DNA from: an uncultured Clostridia bacterium
Lineage (GTDB): Bacteria; Bacillota; Clostridia; Oscillospirales; Ruminococcaceae
Length of the DNA stretch: 11,082 bases
Assembly: GCA_947632425.1 (NCBI GenBank)
Contig: CANRPG010000051.1
Coordinates: forward strand, 1-11,082
Direction of reading: 5' to 3'
Shown: positions 1 to 5,669 of the stretch, piece by piece
Layout of the letters: each line of letters begins with the position of its first letter
Numbering within the stretch: the first letter of the stretch is position 1
Notes under the pieces: model-generated
What the model was told of the DNA's origin: nothing
Database searches by the model: none
What the model saw: the letters and a program-made list of their open reading frames with translations, nothing else
Translations under genes and position numbers: made by a program

Positions 1-68
1 GTGGACGGACTTGAACCCCCGACCTGCTGATTACAAATCAGCTGCTCTACCGACTGAGCTACACCAGC
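1..68 (-). tRNA. tRNA-Thr (anticodon TGT), 3' end cut by window edge
   Basis: Read on the minus strand, the sequence folds as a tRNA. The 5' acceptor strand GCTGGTG starts at 68. A D arm with GCTC/GAGC follows. The anticodon stem is GCTGA/TCAGC around the loop TTTGTAA, which puts anticodon TGT at 33-35, so it decodes ACA threonine codons. The T loop TTCAAGT lies at 9-15. The last acceptor-stem bases and the discriminator base are beyond the window. The T stem (GGGGG/CCGTC) contains one non-canonical pair; the tRNA looks otherwise normal. Confidence 0.95.
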
Positions 69-122
69 ATTACAGCTAACAAGCCGCATCAAATCAGCCT
101 CCGCTTTAAACAAGCAAGGTAT

Positions 123-151
123 ATTATAACACATTCAAGGCGACTTGTCAA
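123..151 (-). promoter_or_regulatory. Sigma-A promoter of the tRNA
   Basis: On the minus strand a perfect -35 box TTGACA (146-151) is followed by a 17-nt spacer and a perfect -10 box TATAAT (123-128). It points at the tRNA about 55 nt downstream. The strength fits a stable RNA gene. It lies just past the 3' end of the yhaM-like gene. Confidence 0.9.
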
Positions 152-187
152 GCACTTTTTTCAAAAATTTCTTGTCCTGCGCGAATT

Positions 188-1159
188 TTATTCCGTGTCC
201 GTCGGTCTGTACAGATTATTATACATTCCGTGGCTCTTACTTTCGCTGATATTTCCCTCCTGAACAGATGCTGTCAAATCTTCGCAGGCATATATTTTTG
301 CATCTATATTGTCTATATAATGCAATGCATAGGCCTCTGCAAAAGCAGGACCTTTTACCGCGCCCCACTCTGCCAAACCGTGGTGAGAAAGTATCATATG
401 CGTGAGCATCATTATCTTTTCCTTATTATAATCGCCGTTTTGCGAACGTTCCTTTATCAGCGATGCACCCATATACAAATGTCCGAACAGCACCCCGTGC
501 TTGGTATACTCCGCGCTGCCCAAAGGCGAAGTTTTATACTCCCATATTTTGCCTATATCATGCAGAGCCGTGCCGCAAAGCAACAATTCTCTGTCAAGGC
601 AGGTATACACCGCGCACAGCGCATCGGCTGCCAGCATCATTCTGTATGTATGATACAACAGCCCTCCGCGCATATTATGGTGCATAAACACCGAAGCCGA
701 CGACGTTTTAAAACGCGCTTCGTTATCGCCTATTATCTCCAGCGCAAGGCAGGCAAGCGGCGTAAACTCGCCTTCTGTCTTTGTGCTTTCCAGAAGCTCG
801 CACACCTTGCTATACATTTCATCTATATCAACGGGCGGCTTTTTTACAAGGTCTTCCGCTGCCACACCGCAGTTGTCATTCCATACGTCTGTTACCTTAT
901 AGCTGACACTGCCGTTAAATGTTTCCTTAGCAACTTTCACCTTCACTACCATGTCTACTCTGTATCCCGACTTTCTGAAACCCTCGGCGGAGTCGTTGAA
1001 CTTTTTTGCCTGTATCTCGCTCTCGCCGTCAGAAATACCTAAAATTACATACGGGTCGTCATGTTTGGTCTTAGCCTCGCTTATCGAAGTTATCAGCACG
1101 GGTCTGATTATTTCGCTTTTCATTTCCTGTTTTGAAAATTTTGTATATGTATCTTCCAT
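188..1159 (-). CDS. yhaM: YhaM-family 3'-5' exoribonuclease (OB fold + HD domain)
   Basis: The predicted protein is a cytoplasmic 323-residue, metal-dependent 3'-5' exoribonuclease of the YhaM family, which trims RNA ends in Firmicutes; B. subtilis YhaM is of similar size. An OB-fold nucleic-acid-binding region covers roughly residues 17-95, and an HD phosphohydrolase domain roughly 155-290. Visible metal-site signatures are HHNMRGGLLYHT (160-171), the HD pair in HDIGK (200-204), FGHLYMG (225-231) and LSHHG (257-261). The start is supported by GAGG seven bases upstream and by a sigma-A promoter further up. The gene is divergent from the lipoprotein cluster and appears to be ordinary backbone. 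No strong terminator hairpin is visible after the stop, so readthrough into the tRNA is possible. Function is assigned from family motifs only. Confidence 0.88.
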   Translation of the reverse strand: MEDTYTKFSKQEMKSEIIRPVLITSISEAKTKHDDPYVILGISDGESEIQAKKFNDSAEGFRKSGYRVDMVVKVKVAKETFNGSVSYKVTDVWNDNCGVAAEDLVKKPPVDIDEMYSKVCELLESTKTEGEFTPLACLALEIIGDNEARFKTSSASVFMHHNMRGGLLYHTYRMMLAADALCAVYTCLDRELLLCGTALHDIGKIWEYKTSPLGSAEYTKHGVLFGHLYMGASLIKERSQNGDYNKEKIMMLTHMILSHHGLAEWGAVKGPAFAEAYALHYIDNIDAKIYACEDLTASVQEGNISESKSHGMYNNLYRPTDTE

Positions 1160-1194
1160 AGCAATACCTCTTTCTAAAAAATAATACTGTATTT

Positions 1195-1223
1195 ATTATA
1201 ACACTTTTTTCAGAATTTGTAAA
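1195..1223 (-). promoter_or_regulatory. Sigma-A promoter of the yhaM-like gene
   Basis: The minus strand reads TTTACA (1218-1223), 17 nt, then TATAAT (1195-1200). This gives a short leader before the start codon at 1159. It is divergent from the operon 1 regulatory region, which begins about 40 bases away. Confidence 0.8.
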
Positions 1224-1265
1224 GTGAAAATCATCATCTGTTTCAGGCTGAAATTCGACATATTA

Positions 1266-1291
1266 TACAAAAACGTGTAATATATTTTGTA
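1266..1291. repeat. Inverted repeat, putative operator of operon 1
   Basis: TACAAAA (1266-1272) and TTTTGTA (1285-1291) are perfect inverted 7-mers separated by 12 nt. The right arm continues into the palindromic hexamer TGTACA (1288-1293). The same arrangement with an 11-nt spacer occurs upstream of operon 2, at a comparable distance from the promoter-like motif. Conservation between the two sites, rather than either site alone, argues for function. The binding protein is unknown. Confidence 0.55.
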
Positions 1292-1315
1292 CATATCTCC
1301 AAATTTGAATTTCCT

Positions 1316-1343
1316 TGTAACATTTCCCCTTTTTGAGGTGTAC
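1316..1343 (+). promoter_or_regulatory. Putative ECF-sigma-type promoter of operon 1
   Basis: TGTAAC (1316-1321), 16 nt, then GTGTAC (1338-1343). Operon 2 has the same two elements at identical spacing. The layout resembles ECF sigma promoters (TGAAAC/TGTAAC with 16-17 nt before CGTA/CGTC), with TGTA in place of CGTA. No good sigma-A pair with 17-nt spacing is seen here. Transcription would start near 1350 and leave a leader of about 70 nt. Confidence 0.5.
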
Positions 1344-1367
1344 TTATTAGTGAAAGCATTTTTACAT

Positions 1368-1395
1368 CTCAAAAGGGGGATTATGCCTTTTTGAG
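1368..1395 (+). promoter_or_regulatory. Leader hairpin ahead of operon 1
   Basis: CTCAAAAGGG (1368-1377) pairs with CCTTTTTGAG (1386-1395) over 10 bp, including one G-U pair, with an 8-nt loop. It ends 10 nt before the ribosome-binding site. There is no T tract, so it is not a simple terminator. The left arm can also pair with 1326-1337 (see findings). Confidence 0.5.
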
Positions 1396-1405
1396 GGAAA
1401 AATTT

Positions 1406-1412
1406 AAGGAGG
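1406..1412 (+). promoter_or_regulatory. Ribosome-binding site fixing the start at 1421
   Basis: AAGGAGG lies 8 nt before ATG 1421. It selects that start over the in-frame TTG at 1391, which lies inside the leader hairpin. Confidence 0.9.
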
Positions 1413-1420
1413 TTTTTAAA

Positions 1421-2542
1421 ATGAAAAGAAATCAGAAAAAAGTTTTGGCAATTGCGGCGTGTGCTGCGGTTGCGGCAGGAATAGGGGTATCGCTGGCGTT
1501 TATATTCAAAAGCGGCAATGGCGGCGGCAATACCCTGTCCGAAAGTTCATCTGTCAGCATTGAAGAAAATTCTTCTGCTGACAGCATTACCGACAATGGT
1601 GTTGACACCACTCTGACGCTTTCGGAAACCTTTGAAATAAAAGGCGGCTTACGAATGATGAATATGTTCATAAACGGCACCAATCCCACCGCCGAAGCCG
1701 AGCCGCAGGATCTCAGCAAAGGCATAGAGCTTACCCTTGATATCGCATTTAATGCCGAGGTCGCTTCAGGCGCAAAGCCGCAGACCACAAACGCCGCGGT
1801 GTATGTTTTCTGCAACGGGTATATCATTCCTCATAGCAAAAGCGAAAGCGATGAGCCGTCAGAAAAAACTGTCTATGAACTTGAGACCGGCGGCGCACCC
1901 GGGCAGATAAACATTTCCACACGGCTGCCAATATATATACCGCCCGTTTCGGTAGGCAGCACGGAAGATTCACTGCTTTGGGTATATGTAGATTTCTTTC
2001 CCGATTACCTGCCGTCAAAAGAAGCGACACAGTCCGATGAGCCAAACACAGCCATAATGTGGGATCTTCCTGTATGCTCATCGGGAGAGCCAACACTGCC
2101 TGTATCGGTAACCGAGGCAGACAAGAGCAGTTTCCTGCAAGAAATTCCGACACTTGAAGGGTTCTGGGGTGCTGCTCTGAGAGATTTTGAGTATGAAATA
2201 TATGCCGATGCAGGAGTTATAAGCGGCGAAGATTCTTATAGCATCGTTACATATTATGCAGGTGGGCATGAATGCTATTTTATAGCCATGTGCGACGGCG
2301 AACCGTGTGATGCTTTCGGCGGCAGCAAGTTTCTTAAAACCGTCGGCGATGAAAATGCGCAAGTTGTGAAAACGCCTTTGGATACTTCGTATATGAAAGG
2401 CGGCGAAGCGCACTGTTATAAGGTCATAGCCCTGCCTACAGAATTTGACGACAAAGTAACAGGGCAGAAAGCTATGATGTCCGCAATAGGAAATGACCGC
2501 AGAATAAGCAACAATGCCGCCGACCGCATAAACGCACAGTAA
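1421..2542 (+). CDS. Membrane-anchored exported protein, unknown family
   Basis: I do not recognise the family of this 373-residue protein. A short basic N-terminus precedes one hydrophobic helix (about residues 8-30) with no lipobox cysteine, so it is either an uncleaved anchor or a signal peptide. A Gly/Ser/Asp/Asn-rich linker (about 31-65) follows, typical of a tether to an extracytoplasmic domain. The rest is soluble, acidic and mostly beta-like, with several cysteines including the cluster HECYFIAMCDGEPC. It begins operon 1, with lipoprotein A starting 29 nt after its stop, so co-expression is likely. Operon 2 has no counterpart. It may be a sensor, substrate or accessory factor of the lipoprotein/permease module; this is inference. 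The AAGGAGG at 1406 supports ATG 1421 as the start. Confidence 0.85.
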   Translation: MKRNQKKVLAIAACAAVAAGIGVSLAFIFKSGNGGGNTLSESSSVSIEENSSADSITDNGVDTTLTLSETFEIKGGLRMMNMFINGTNPTAEAEPQDLSKGIELTLDIAFNAEVASGAKPQTTNAAVYVFCNGYIIPHSKSESDEPSEKTVYELETGGAPGQINISTRLPIYIPPVSVGSTEDSLLWVYVDFFPDYLPSKEATQSDEPNTAIMWDLPVCSSGEPTLPVSVTEADKSSFLQEIPTLEGFWGAALRDFEYEIYADAGVISGEDSYSIVTYYAGGHECYFIAMCDGEPCDAFGGSKFLKTVGDENAQVVKTPLDTSYMKGGEAHCYKVIALPTEFDDKVTGQKAMMSAIGNDRRISNNAADRINAQ

Positions 2543-2559
2543 ACCGTATAACGCGAAAT

Positions 2560-2563
2560 GGAG
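2560..2563 (+). promoter_or_regulatory. Ribosome-binding site deciding the lipoprotein A start
   Basis: GGAG is only 2 nt from ATG 2566 but 8 nt from the in-frame ATG 2572. The second ATG is therefore the better start and gives a standard signal peptide beginning MKK. Confidence 0.7.
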
Positions 2564-2571
2564 CGATGACC

Positions 2572-3768
2572 ATGAAAAAGACAATTTGTATTTTATCAGC
2601 CGCAGCGCTTTCATTAAGCCTGCTTGCTTCCTGCAAGAGCGGCGAGACCTACATTTCGGTAGATGATGATTATTCCGTGCTCGACAGTTCTCTTGCCGAG
2701 CAGATGCAGCAGGAGGCAGTACCGCTGAATACGAAAATATCCGACTATTCCTACGACAAGAAATATGAAATGGCAGCCTGCCCGTTTACGTTCGACGACA
2801 AATATATGTACTGCCTTGTACCTATAGGTTTTGTTGGCGACCAGATAGACGATCAGCGCTTTCAGAGATACAAGGTAGACCTGCAAACAGGCGAAACAAA
2901 GCCTATGTGTGATGTTCCCGGCTGCACGCATGATGTTAATACATTCCCGAACTGCATAAATAACAGTTTGGGTAATGTGCAGGGCTTTACCGCCGTGGGA
3001 AATGTTTTCTGGTGTCTTGACAGCGACGACGACGGAAGAAGCTATAACATCATAGCACAGAGAACTTCGGACGGCAAGGACAGGCTGTTTGAAAATACCA
3101 CCTTCTGCACCGAATTTGAGGAAGAATTTCACAGACTAACTCCGCGTGAAAAGTACTCTATAAGCGATTTCTTCGTGCGTGATGATCTTATCTATGTTGT
3201 TGGCGAAAGCTATGTCTACAGAATTGACCGCAGCACTATGAAAGCCCGTGATCTGATAGACGTGTGCGATTCAAGAATAACAGGCGGTATGCTTTACGGC
3301 GAAAAGATGTATCTTTCCGATGATGTCGGCGAAGTTTTTGTTGCAGACTTTGAAAGCGGCAAAGCACAAAAAATAGCCGACAAGAAGTATTCTCCGCGCG
3401 TGTATGATGATGTACTCTATCTGTACGACGGTGAAAACAAAGCCATATGCAAAGCAGAACTTGACGGCAGCAATATCACGCCGATCATAGAAAACTGTCA
3501 GGATAAAATGTTTGTAAAGGGCGGAAAGATGTTTTATCTCAAAGACGACACAAACTCATCGCTTATATCATACGATCTAGAAAGCGGCAAAGAAACAGTC
3601 ATATACGATCAGTGGAACAGCGGTTTGTTTATAGGCACGGCAGACCATATCGACCGCATTTTCGCCTTGGGCACCGACAGCAGCGGCAACAGCGTTTTCG
3701 TATCTGTAAGAGCCGACGGCAGCGATTTGTGGTCAAACACGCTCAACGGCTTCGATAACGCAGGATAG
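2572..3768 (+). CDS. Lipoprotein A of the lipoprotein/permease module
   Basis: This is a 398-residue exported lipoprotein of a family I cannot name. The signal peptide ends in the lipobox LASC, with Cys21 as the lipidated residue. After an acidic tether, the body is made of repeated short beta-type segments of the form 'YxYRID', 'VFVADFESG', 'LISYDLESG', which suggests a beta-propeller-like fold (inference). Conserved marks are VDLQTGE (102-108), C113-x4-C118-x-H120-x7-C128, and the C-terminal IDRIF (360-364) with SVRADGSDLW (378-387). Lipoproteins B and C share these, and C is the closer relative (for example, both have 'PLNTK' after the tether). The stop overlaps the ribosome-binding site of permease A, so the pair is translationally linked. 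It probably acts on the outer face of the membrane with that permease; ligand unknown. Confidence 0.88.
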   Translation: MKKTICILSAAALSLSLLASCKSGETYISVDDDYSVLDSSLAEQMQQEAVPLNTKISDYSYDKKYEMAACPFTFDDKYMYCLVPIGFVGDQIDDQRFQRYKVDLQTGETKPMCDVPGCTHDVNTFPNCINNSLGNVQGFTAVGNVFWCLDSDDDGRSYNIIAQRTSDGKDRLFENTTFCTEFEEEFHRLTPREKYSISDFFVRDDLIYVVGESYVYRIDRSTMKARDLIDVCDSRITGGMLYGEKMYLSDDVGEVFVADFESGKAQKIADKKYSPRVYDDVLYLYDGENKAICKAELDGSNITPIIENCQDKMFVKGGKMFYLKDDTNSSLISYDLESGKETVIYDQWNSGLFIGTADHIDRIFALGTDSSGNSVFVSVRADGSDLWSNTLNGFDNAG

Positions 3769-3779
3769 GAGGGGCAAAA

Positions 3780-5114
3780 ATGATACACAGTGAAATAAAA
3801 CGGATACTGCGCAGCAAGGTGTTCATTATACTTACCTTGCTTGCAATAGCGTATTTTGCCTATCTTACAGTCAGCGCATACAGAATAAATTATGATAGTA
3901 TAAAAAGCAGTCAAAAGCAGGCAAACGCCGTCAACGAATACCTCGCGCAGGTAACAAAAGACGCCCCTGCTGCCGACCAAAGCGCCCTGTTTGAAAGCCT
4001 TCGGCAAAAATATGCCGATGCCATGACCGAATTGAATACATATTCGGAAACAGACAAGGGAGAACCGACTTACGACGACTACGGAAATATCATTATGAGC
4101 GCAGAAGAAAGGGCTTTGTCTGATAAGTATTTTATGGCGCAGTCCGCATATCTGACAGTAAAGTATAAATTCTTTGATTATGTGCAGCTGACCGAAAACA
4201 CGGTCAAAAACGCCCTGGAGCTCGTGCACGATACCTCGCAGGATACCTACACATTGCGGCTGAACAAAAAGGCGGTAGATAAATACAACAGGCAGAAAGA
4301 ATTTGCGCTTATCGACAGCACGCCCGCATCGGTGTGGCATAAGATGTATACGGCATATTATATGTACTTTTATATAGTACTGGCGTTTGCGTTCGTTATC
4401 CTCGCTGCCGATGTCTTCTGCGCCGAGAACACACATTCGCTCGAAGCCATGGTCTATACCTCAAAATACGGGCGGCAAAGGCTGTTCTGCGCAAAACTAT
4501 GCTCGCTTTTGTTCCTTGCGGCAGTGTTCATGCTCGTTCTTACCGCCGCAGATGTCATTTCGGCTTACTGCATAATGGGCGGCAGACTGCTGCTCCAGCC
4601 GGTGCAGTCGCTCGAAATTTACCAAAGCAGCGCGGCAAACATAAGCTTTCTGTCGCTGATAATAATTAGCGGTCTGGCAAGGCTTTTAATGCTCGTCTTT
4701 GTGATAAGCATAGCCGCCGCAGTTTCGCAGATCTCAAGAAAAGTTTTCATATCGCTTGTTGCAGACTGTTTGCTGCTGTTTGTGATGTTCGCATTCTATG
4801 TGTATTCTTCGGGGTATATGGCGCTCAGCGATACAACACACTCCGAAGCATTCGACAGCGGCAGGTTCAATATGTTTGAAAAGCTGCGAGCGTTTTTGCC
4901 CACCTGCCTCACACAGCCTTATGTATACTTTCAAAGGTTTGACTACATAAACCTTGCGAATTACCCGTTTTTAAGGCTGACCACTTGTGTTATAGTCACC
5001 ACTGCCGCAACTATATTACTGCTGCTTTTCGCATATTTCAGATTCGGCAATGTTCCCGGTATTTTTTCGGGTACAAATAAAATTGAGCGTATCAATAAGA
5101 AAAGCACCTGTTAG
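3780..5114 (+). CDS. ABC-2-type permease A, no ATPase nearby
   Basis: This is a 444-residue integral membrane protein. Six hydrophobic helices are visible at about residues 14-32, 193-213, 240-262, 291-315, 322-344 and 399-420. A hydrophilic extracytoplasmic loop of about 160 residues lies between the first two. The segment VYTSKYGRQRLFCAKL (225-240) after helix 2 resembles the 'TKYGRKKL..KL' stretch common in clostridial ABC-2 permeases. The N-terminus (IKRILRSKVFIIL) and the last helix (FLRLTTCVIVT ... FAYFRFGNV) are nearly identical to permease B. AGGAGG overlapping the lipoprotein A stop sets the start. ABC-2 permeases normally need a cytoplasmic ATPase, and none is encoded between yhaM and cstA, so it either borrows one encoded elsewhere or works without ATP hydrolysis. 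The stop codon lies in the loop of the terminator hairpin. Confidence 0.82.
   Translation: MIHSEIKRILRSKVFIILTLLAIAYFAYLTVSAYRINYDSIKSSQKQANAVNEYLAQVTKDAPAADQSALFESLRQKYADAMTELNTYSETDKGEPTYDDYGNIIMSAEERALSDKYFMAQSAYLTVKYKFFDYVQLTENTVKNALELVHDTSQDTYTLRLNKKAVDKYNRQKEFALIDSTPASVWHKMYTAYYMYFYIVLAFAFVILAADVFCAENTHSLEAMVYTSKYGRQRLFCAKLCSLLFLAAVFMLVLTAADVISAYCIMGGRLLLQPVQSLEIYQSSAANISFLSLIIISGLARLLMLVFVISIAAAVSQISRKVFISLVADCLLLFVMFAFYVYSSGYMALSDTTHSEAFDSGRFNMFEKLRAFLPTCLTQPYVYFQRFDYINLANYPFLRLTTCVIVTTAATILLLLFAYFRFGNVPGIFSGTNKIERINKKSTC
5014..5054 (+). repeat. 41-bp block identical to 8209-8249 in permease B
   Basis: These bases match 8209-8249 exactly, including synonymous positions, and encode the end of the last transmembrane helix (LLLLFAYFRFGNV). 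The flanking sequence is similar but already diverged, which suggests a recent conversion tract or strong nucleotide-level constraint. Confidence 0.85.
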
Positions 5115-5128
5115 AAAAGAGGTGCTTT
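5101..5128. terminator. Bidirectional terminator between permease A and the antitoxin gene
   Basis: AAAGCACCT (5101-5109) and AGGTGCTTT (5120-5128) form a perfect 9-bp stem with a 10-nt loop between two convergent genes. On the minus strand the stem runs into TTTTCTTATT, a reasonable U-rich tail. On the plus strand the tail is only TTTCA, so termination of operon 1 may be weaker. The hairpin contains the permease stop codon and touches the antitoxin stop. Confidence 0.75.
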
Positions 5129-5382
5129 CAGAACTGCGTATCTTTTGCGTGCGGCATACTCTCATGAGCTTCGATCCTTTCTGCACGCATTGCTTTTTCA
5201 TCATAATCATTTTTAAGAATGCCTGTAAGTGAATCGGTAAGGAAAGAAACACTTGATTTACGGGAAATAAGTCTGGCAACTTCTTTTCCGTTTTTTAGAA
5301 TAATCACTTCTTCACCTGCTTGGACAGCTTTCAGATAATAGCCAAAATTATTCTGCACATCTGTGGCTGTTGCAGTTATCAT
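5128..5382 (-). CDS. Solitary Phd/YefM-family antitoxin-like DNA-binding protein
   Basis: This 84-residue protein has the layout of Phd/YefM antitoxins. The N-terminal dimerising DNA-binding domain is recognisable from MITATATDVQNNFGYYLKAV, then 'GEEVIILKNGKEVARLI' (about 24-39). A charged C-terminal tail, which in this family wraps the toxin, follows. In known systems the toxin gene (RelE/YoeB, Doc or PIN type) is adjacent and usually downstream; here the downstream side is the convergent permease A and no toxin-like ORF exists. The gene has its own consensus promoter containing a palindrome, and a ribosome-binding site extended into GTGATC. It is either a relict antitoxin or a stand-alone repressor. 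Its position beside the operon 2 control region makes a local regulatory role plausible, but this is inference. Confidence 0.85.
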   Translation of the reverse strand: MITATATDVQNNFGYYLKAVQAGEEVIILKNGKEVARLISRKSSVSFLTDSLTGILKNDYDEKAMRAERIEAHESMPHAKDTQF

Positions 5383-5384
5383 AA

Positions 5385-5395
5385 GATCACCCCCC
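5385..5395 (-). promoter_or_regulatory. Extended ribosome-binding site of the antitoxin gene
   Basis: The minus strand reads GGGGGGTGATC, matching the extended anti-SD complement GGAGGTGATC at all but one base, 7 nt from the G run to ATG 5382. Efficient translation is expected, as is usual for antitoxins. Confidence 0.75.
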
Positions 5396-5412
5396 GTATT
5401 TTACCTGATGTT

Positions 5413-5441
5413 ATTATACTATATTTTAGCTAAAACGTCAA
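5413..5441 (-). promoter_or_regulatory. Sigma-A promoter of the antitoxin gene with internal palindrome
   Basis: The minus strand reads TTGACG (5436-5441), 17 nt, then TATAAT (5413-5418). The spacer contains the perfect 12-bp palindrome TTTTAGCTAAAA (5424-5435), well placed for an autorepressor. Phd/YefM proteins typically repress their own promoters through palindromes. Confidence 0.8.
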
Positions 5442-5460
5442 ATAAAAATTGCGAAATAAA

Positions 5461-5500
5461 TTTTTGTATACTATTTACAAAAACCTGCTGTAATTTTGTA
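5461..5500. repeat. Three-arm inverted repeat, putative operator of operon 2
   Basis: TTTTTGTA (5461-5468), TACAAAAA (5476-5483) and TTTTGTA (5494-5500) form two overlapping inverted repeats sharing the middle arm. The right pair (N11 spacer) matches the operon 1 operator candidate and again continues into TGTACA (5497-5502). It lies between the divergent antitoxin and operon 2 promoters. Confidence 0.55.
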
Positions 5501-5534
5501 CAAACCTACAAATTATAAATTTTTTCAAATTTCG

Positions 5535-5562
5535 TGTAACATTTTGTTTGTATCTTGTGTAC
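5535..5562 (+). promoter_or_regulatory. Putative ECF-sigma-type promoter of operon 2
   Basis: TGTAAC (5535-5540), 16 nt, GTGTAC (5557-5562), continuing ACTTATT as in operon 1. The spacer sequence is not conserved but its length is, as expected of a promoter rather than a chance duplicate. The start of transcription would be near 5570, leaving a leader of about 100 nt. Confidence 0.5.
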
Positions 5563-5580
5563 TTATTTATAGAAACTTAA

Positions 5581-5600
5581 ATTCCGACTAAAATCGGGAT
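5581..5600 (+). promoter_or_regulatory. Leader hairpin ahead of operon 2
   Basis: ATTCCGA (5581-5587) pairs with TCGGGAT (5594-5600) over 7 bp with one G-T pair and a 6-nt loop. It is followed by a weaker hairpin at 5614-5644 built on CCGG/CCGG with outer AAATTT arms. Neither has a terminator-like T tract. Their role is unknown; they may stabilise the mRNA leader. Confidence 0.35.
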
Positions 5601-5669
5601 AAAAGCTATTCATAAATTTCCGGTATTTTGCCGGGAAGAAATTTAAAAATCAAAAAGGAGCGAATCACA

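Noticed and set aside
1..187. tRNA as an integration site for a mobile island
   Set aside because: No integrase gene and no second copy of the tRNA 3' end in the window; the tRNA 3' end faces away from the cluster.
230..1042. Long plus-strand open frame over the yhaM-like gene
   Set aside because: Its translation is rich in Cys/His/Arg with no domain pattern, and the opposite strand has clear HD motifs, an RBS and a promoter.
1391..1420. Upstream in-frame TTG start for the exported protein
   Set aside because: It lies inside the leader hairpin and has no ribosome-binding site, whereas ATG 1421 has AAGGAGG at 8 nt.
3609..4436. 275-codon minus-strand open frame opposite lipoprotein A/permease A
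   Set aside because: It spans two real genes with lipobox and membrane signatures, lacks its own start signals, and its translation looks like antisense shadow.
5016..5279. Minus-strand open frame downstream of the antitoxin as a possible toxin
   Set aside because: It overlaps the antitoxin gene in another frame, shows no RelE, Doc or PIN motifs, and runs across the terminator hairpin.
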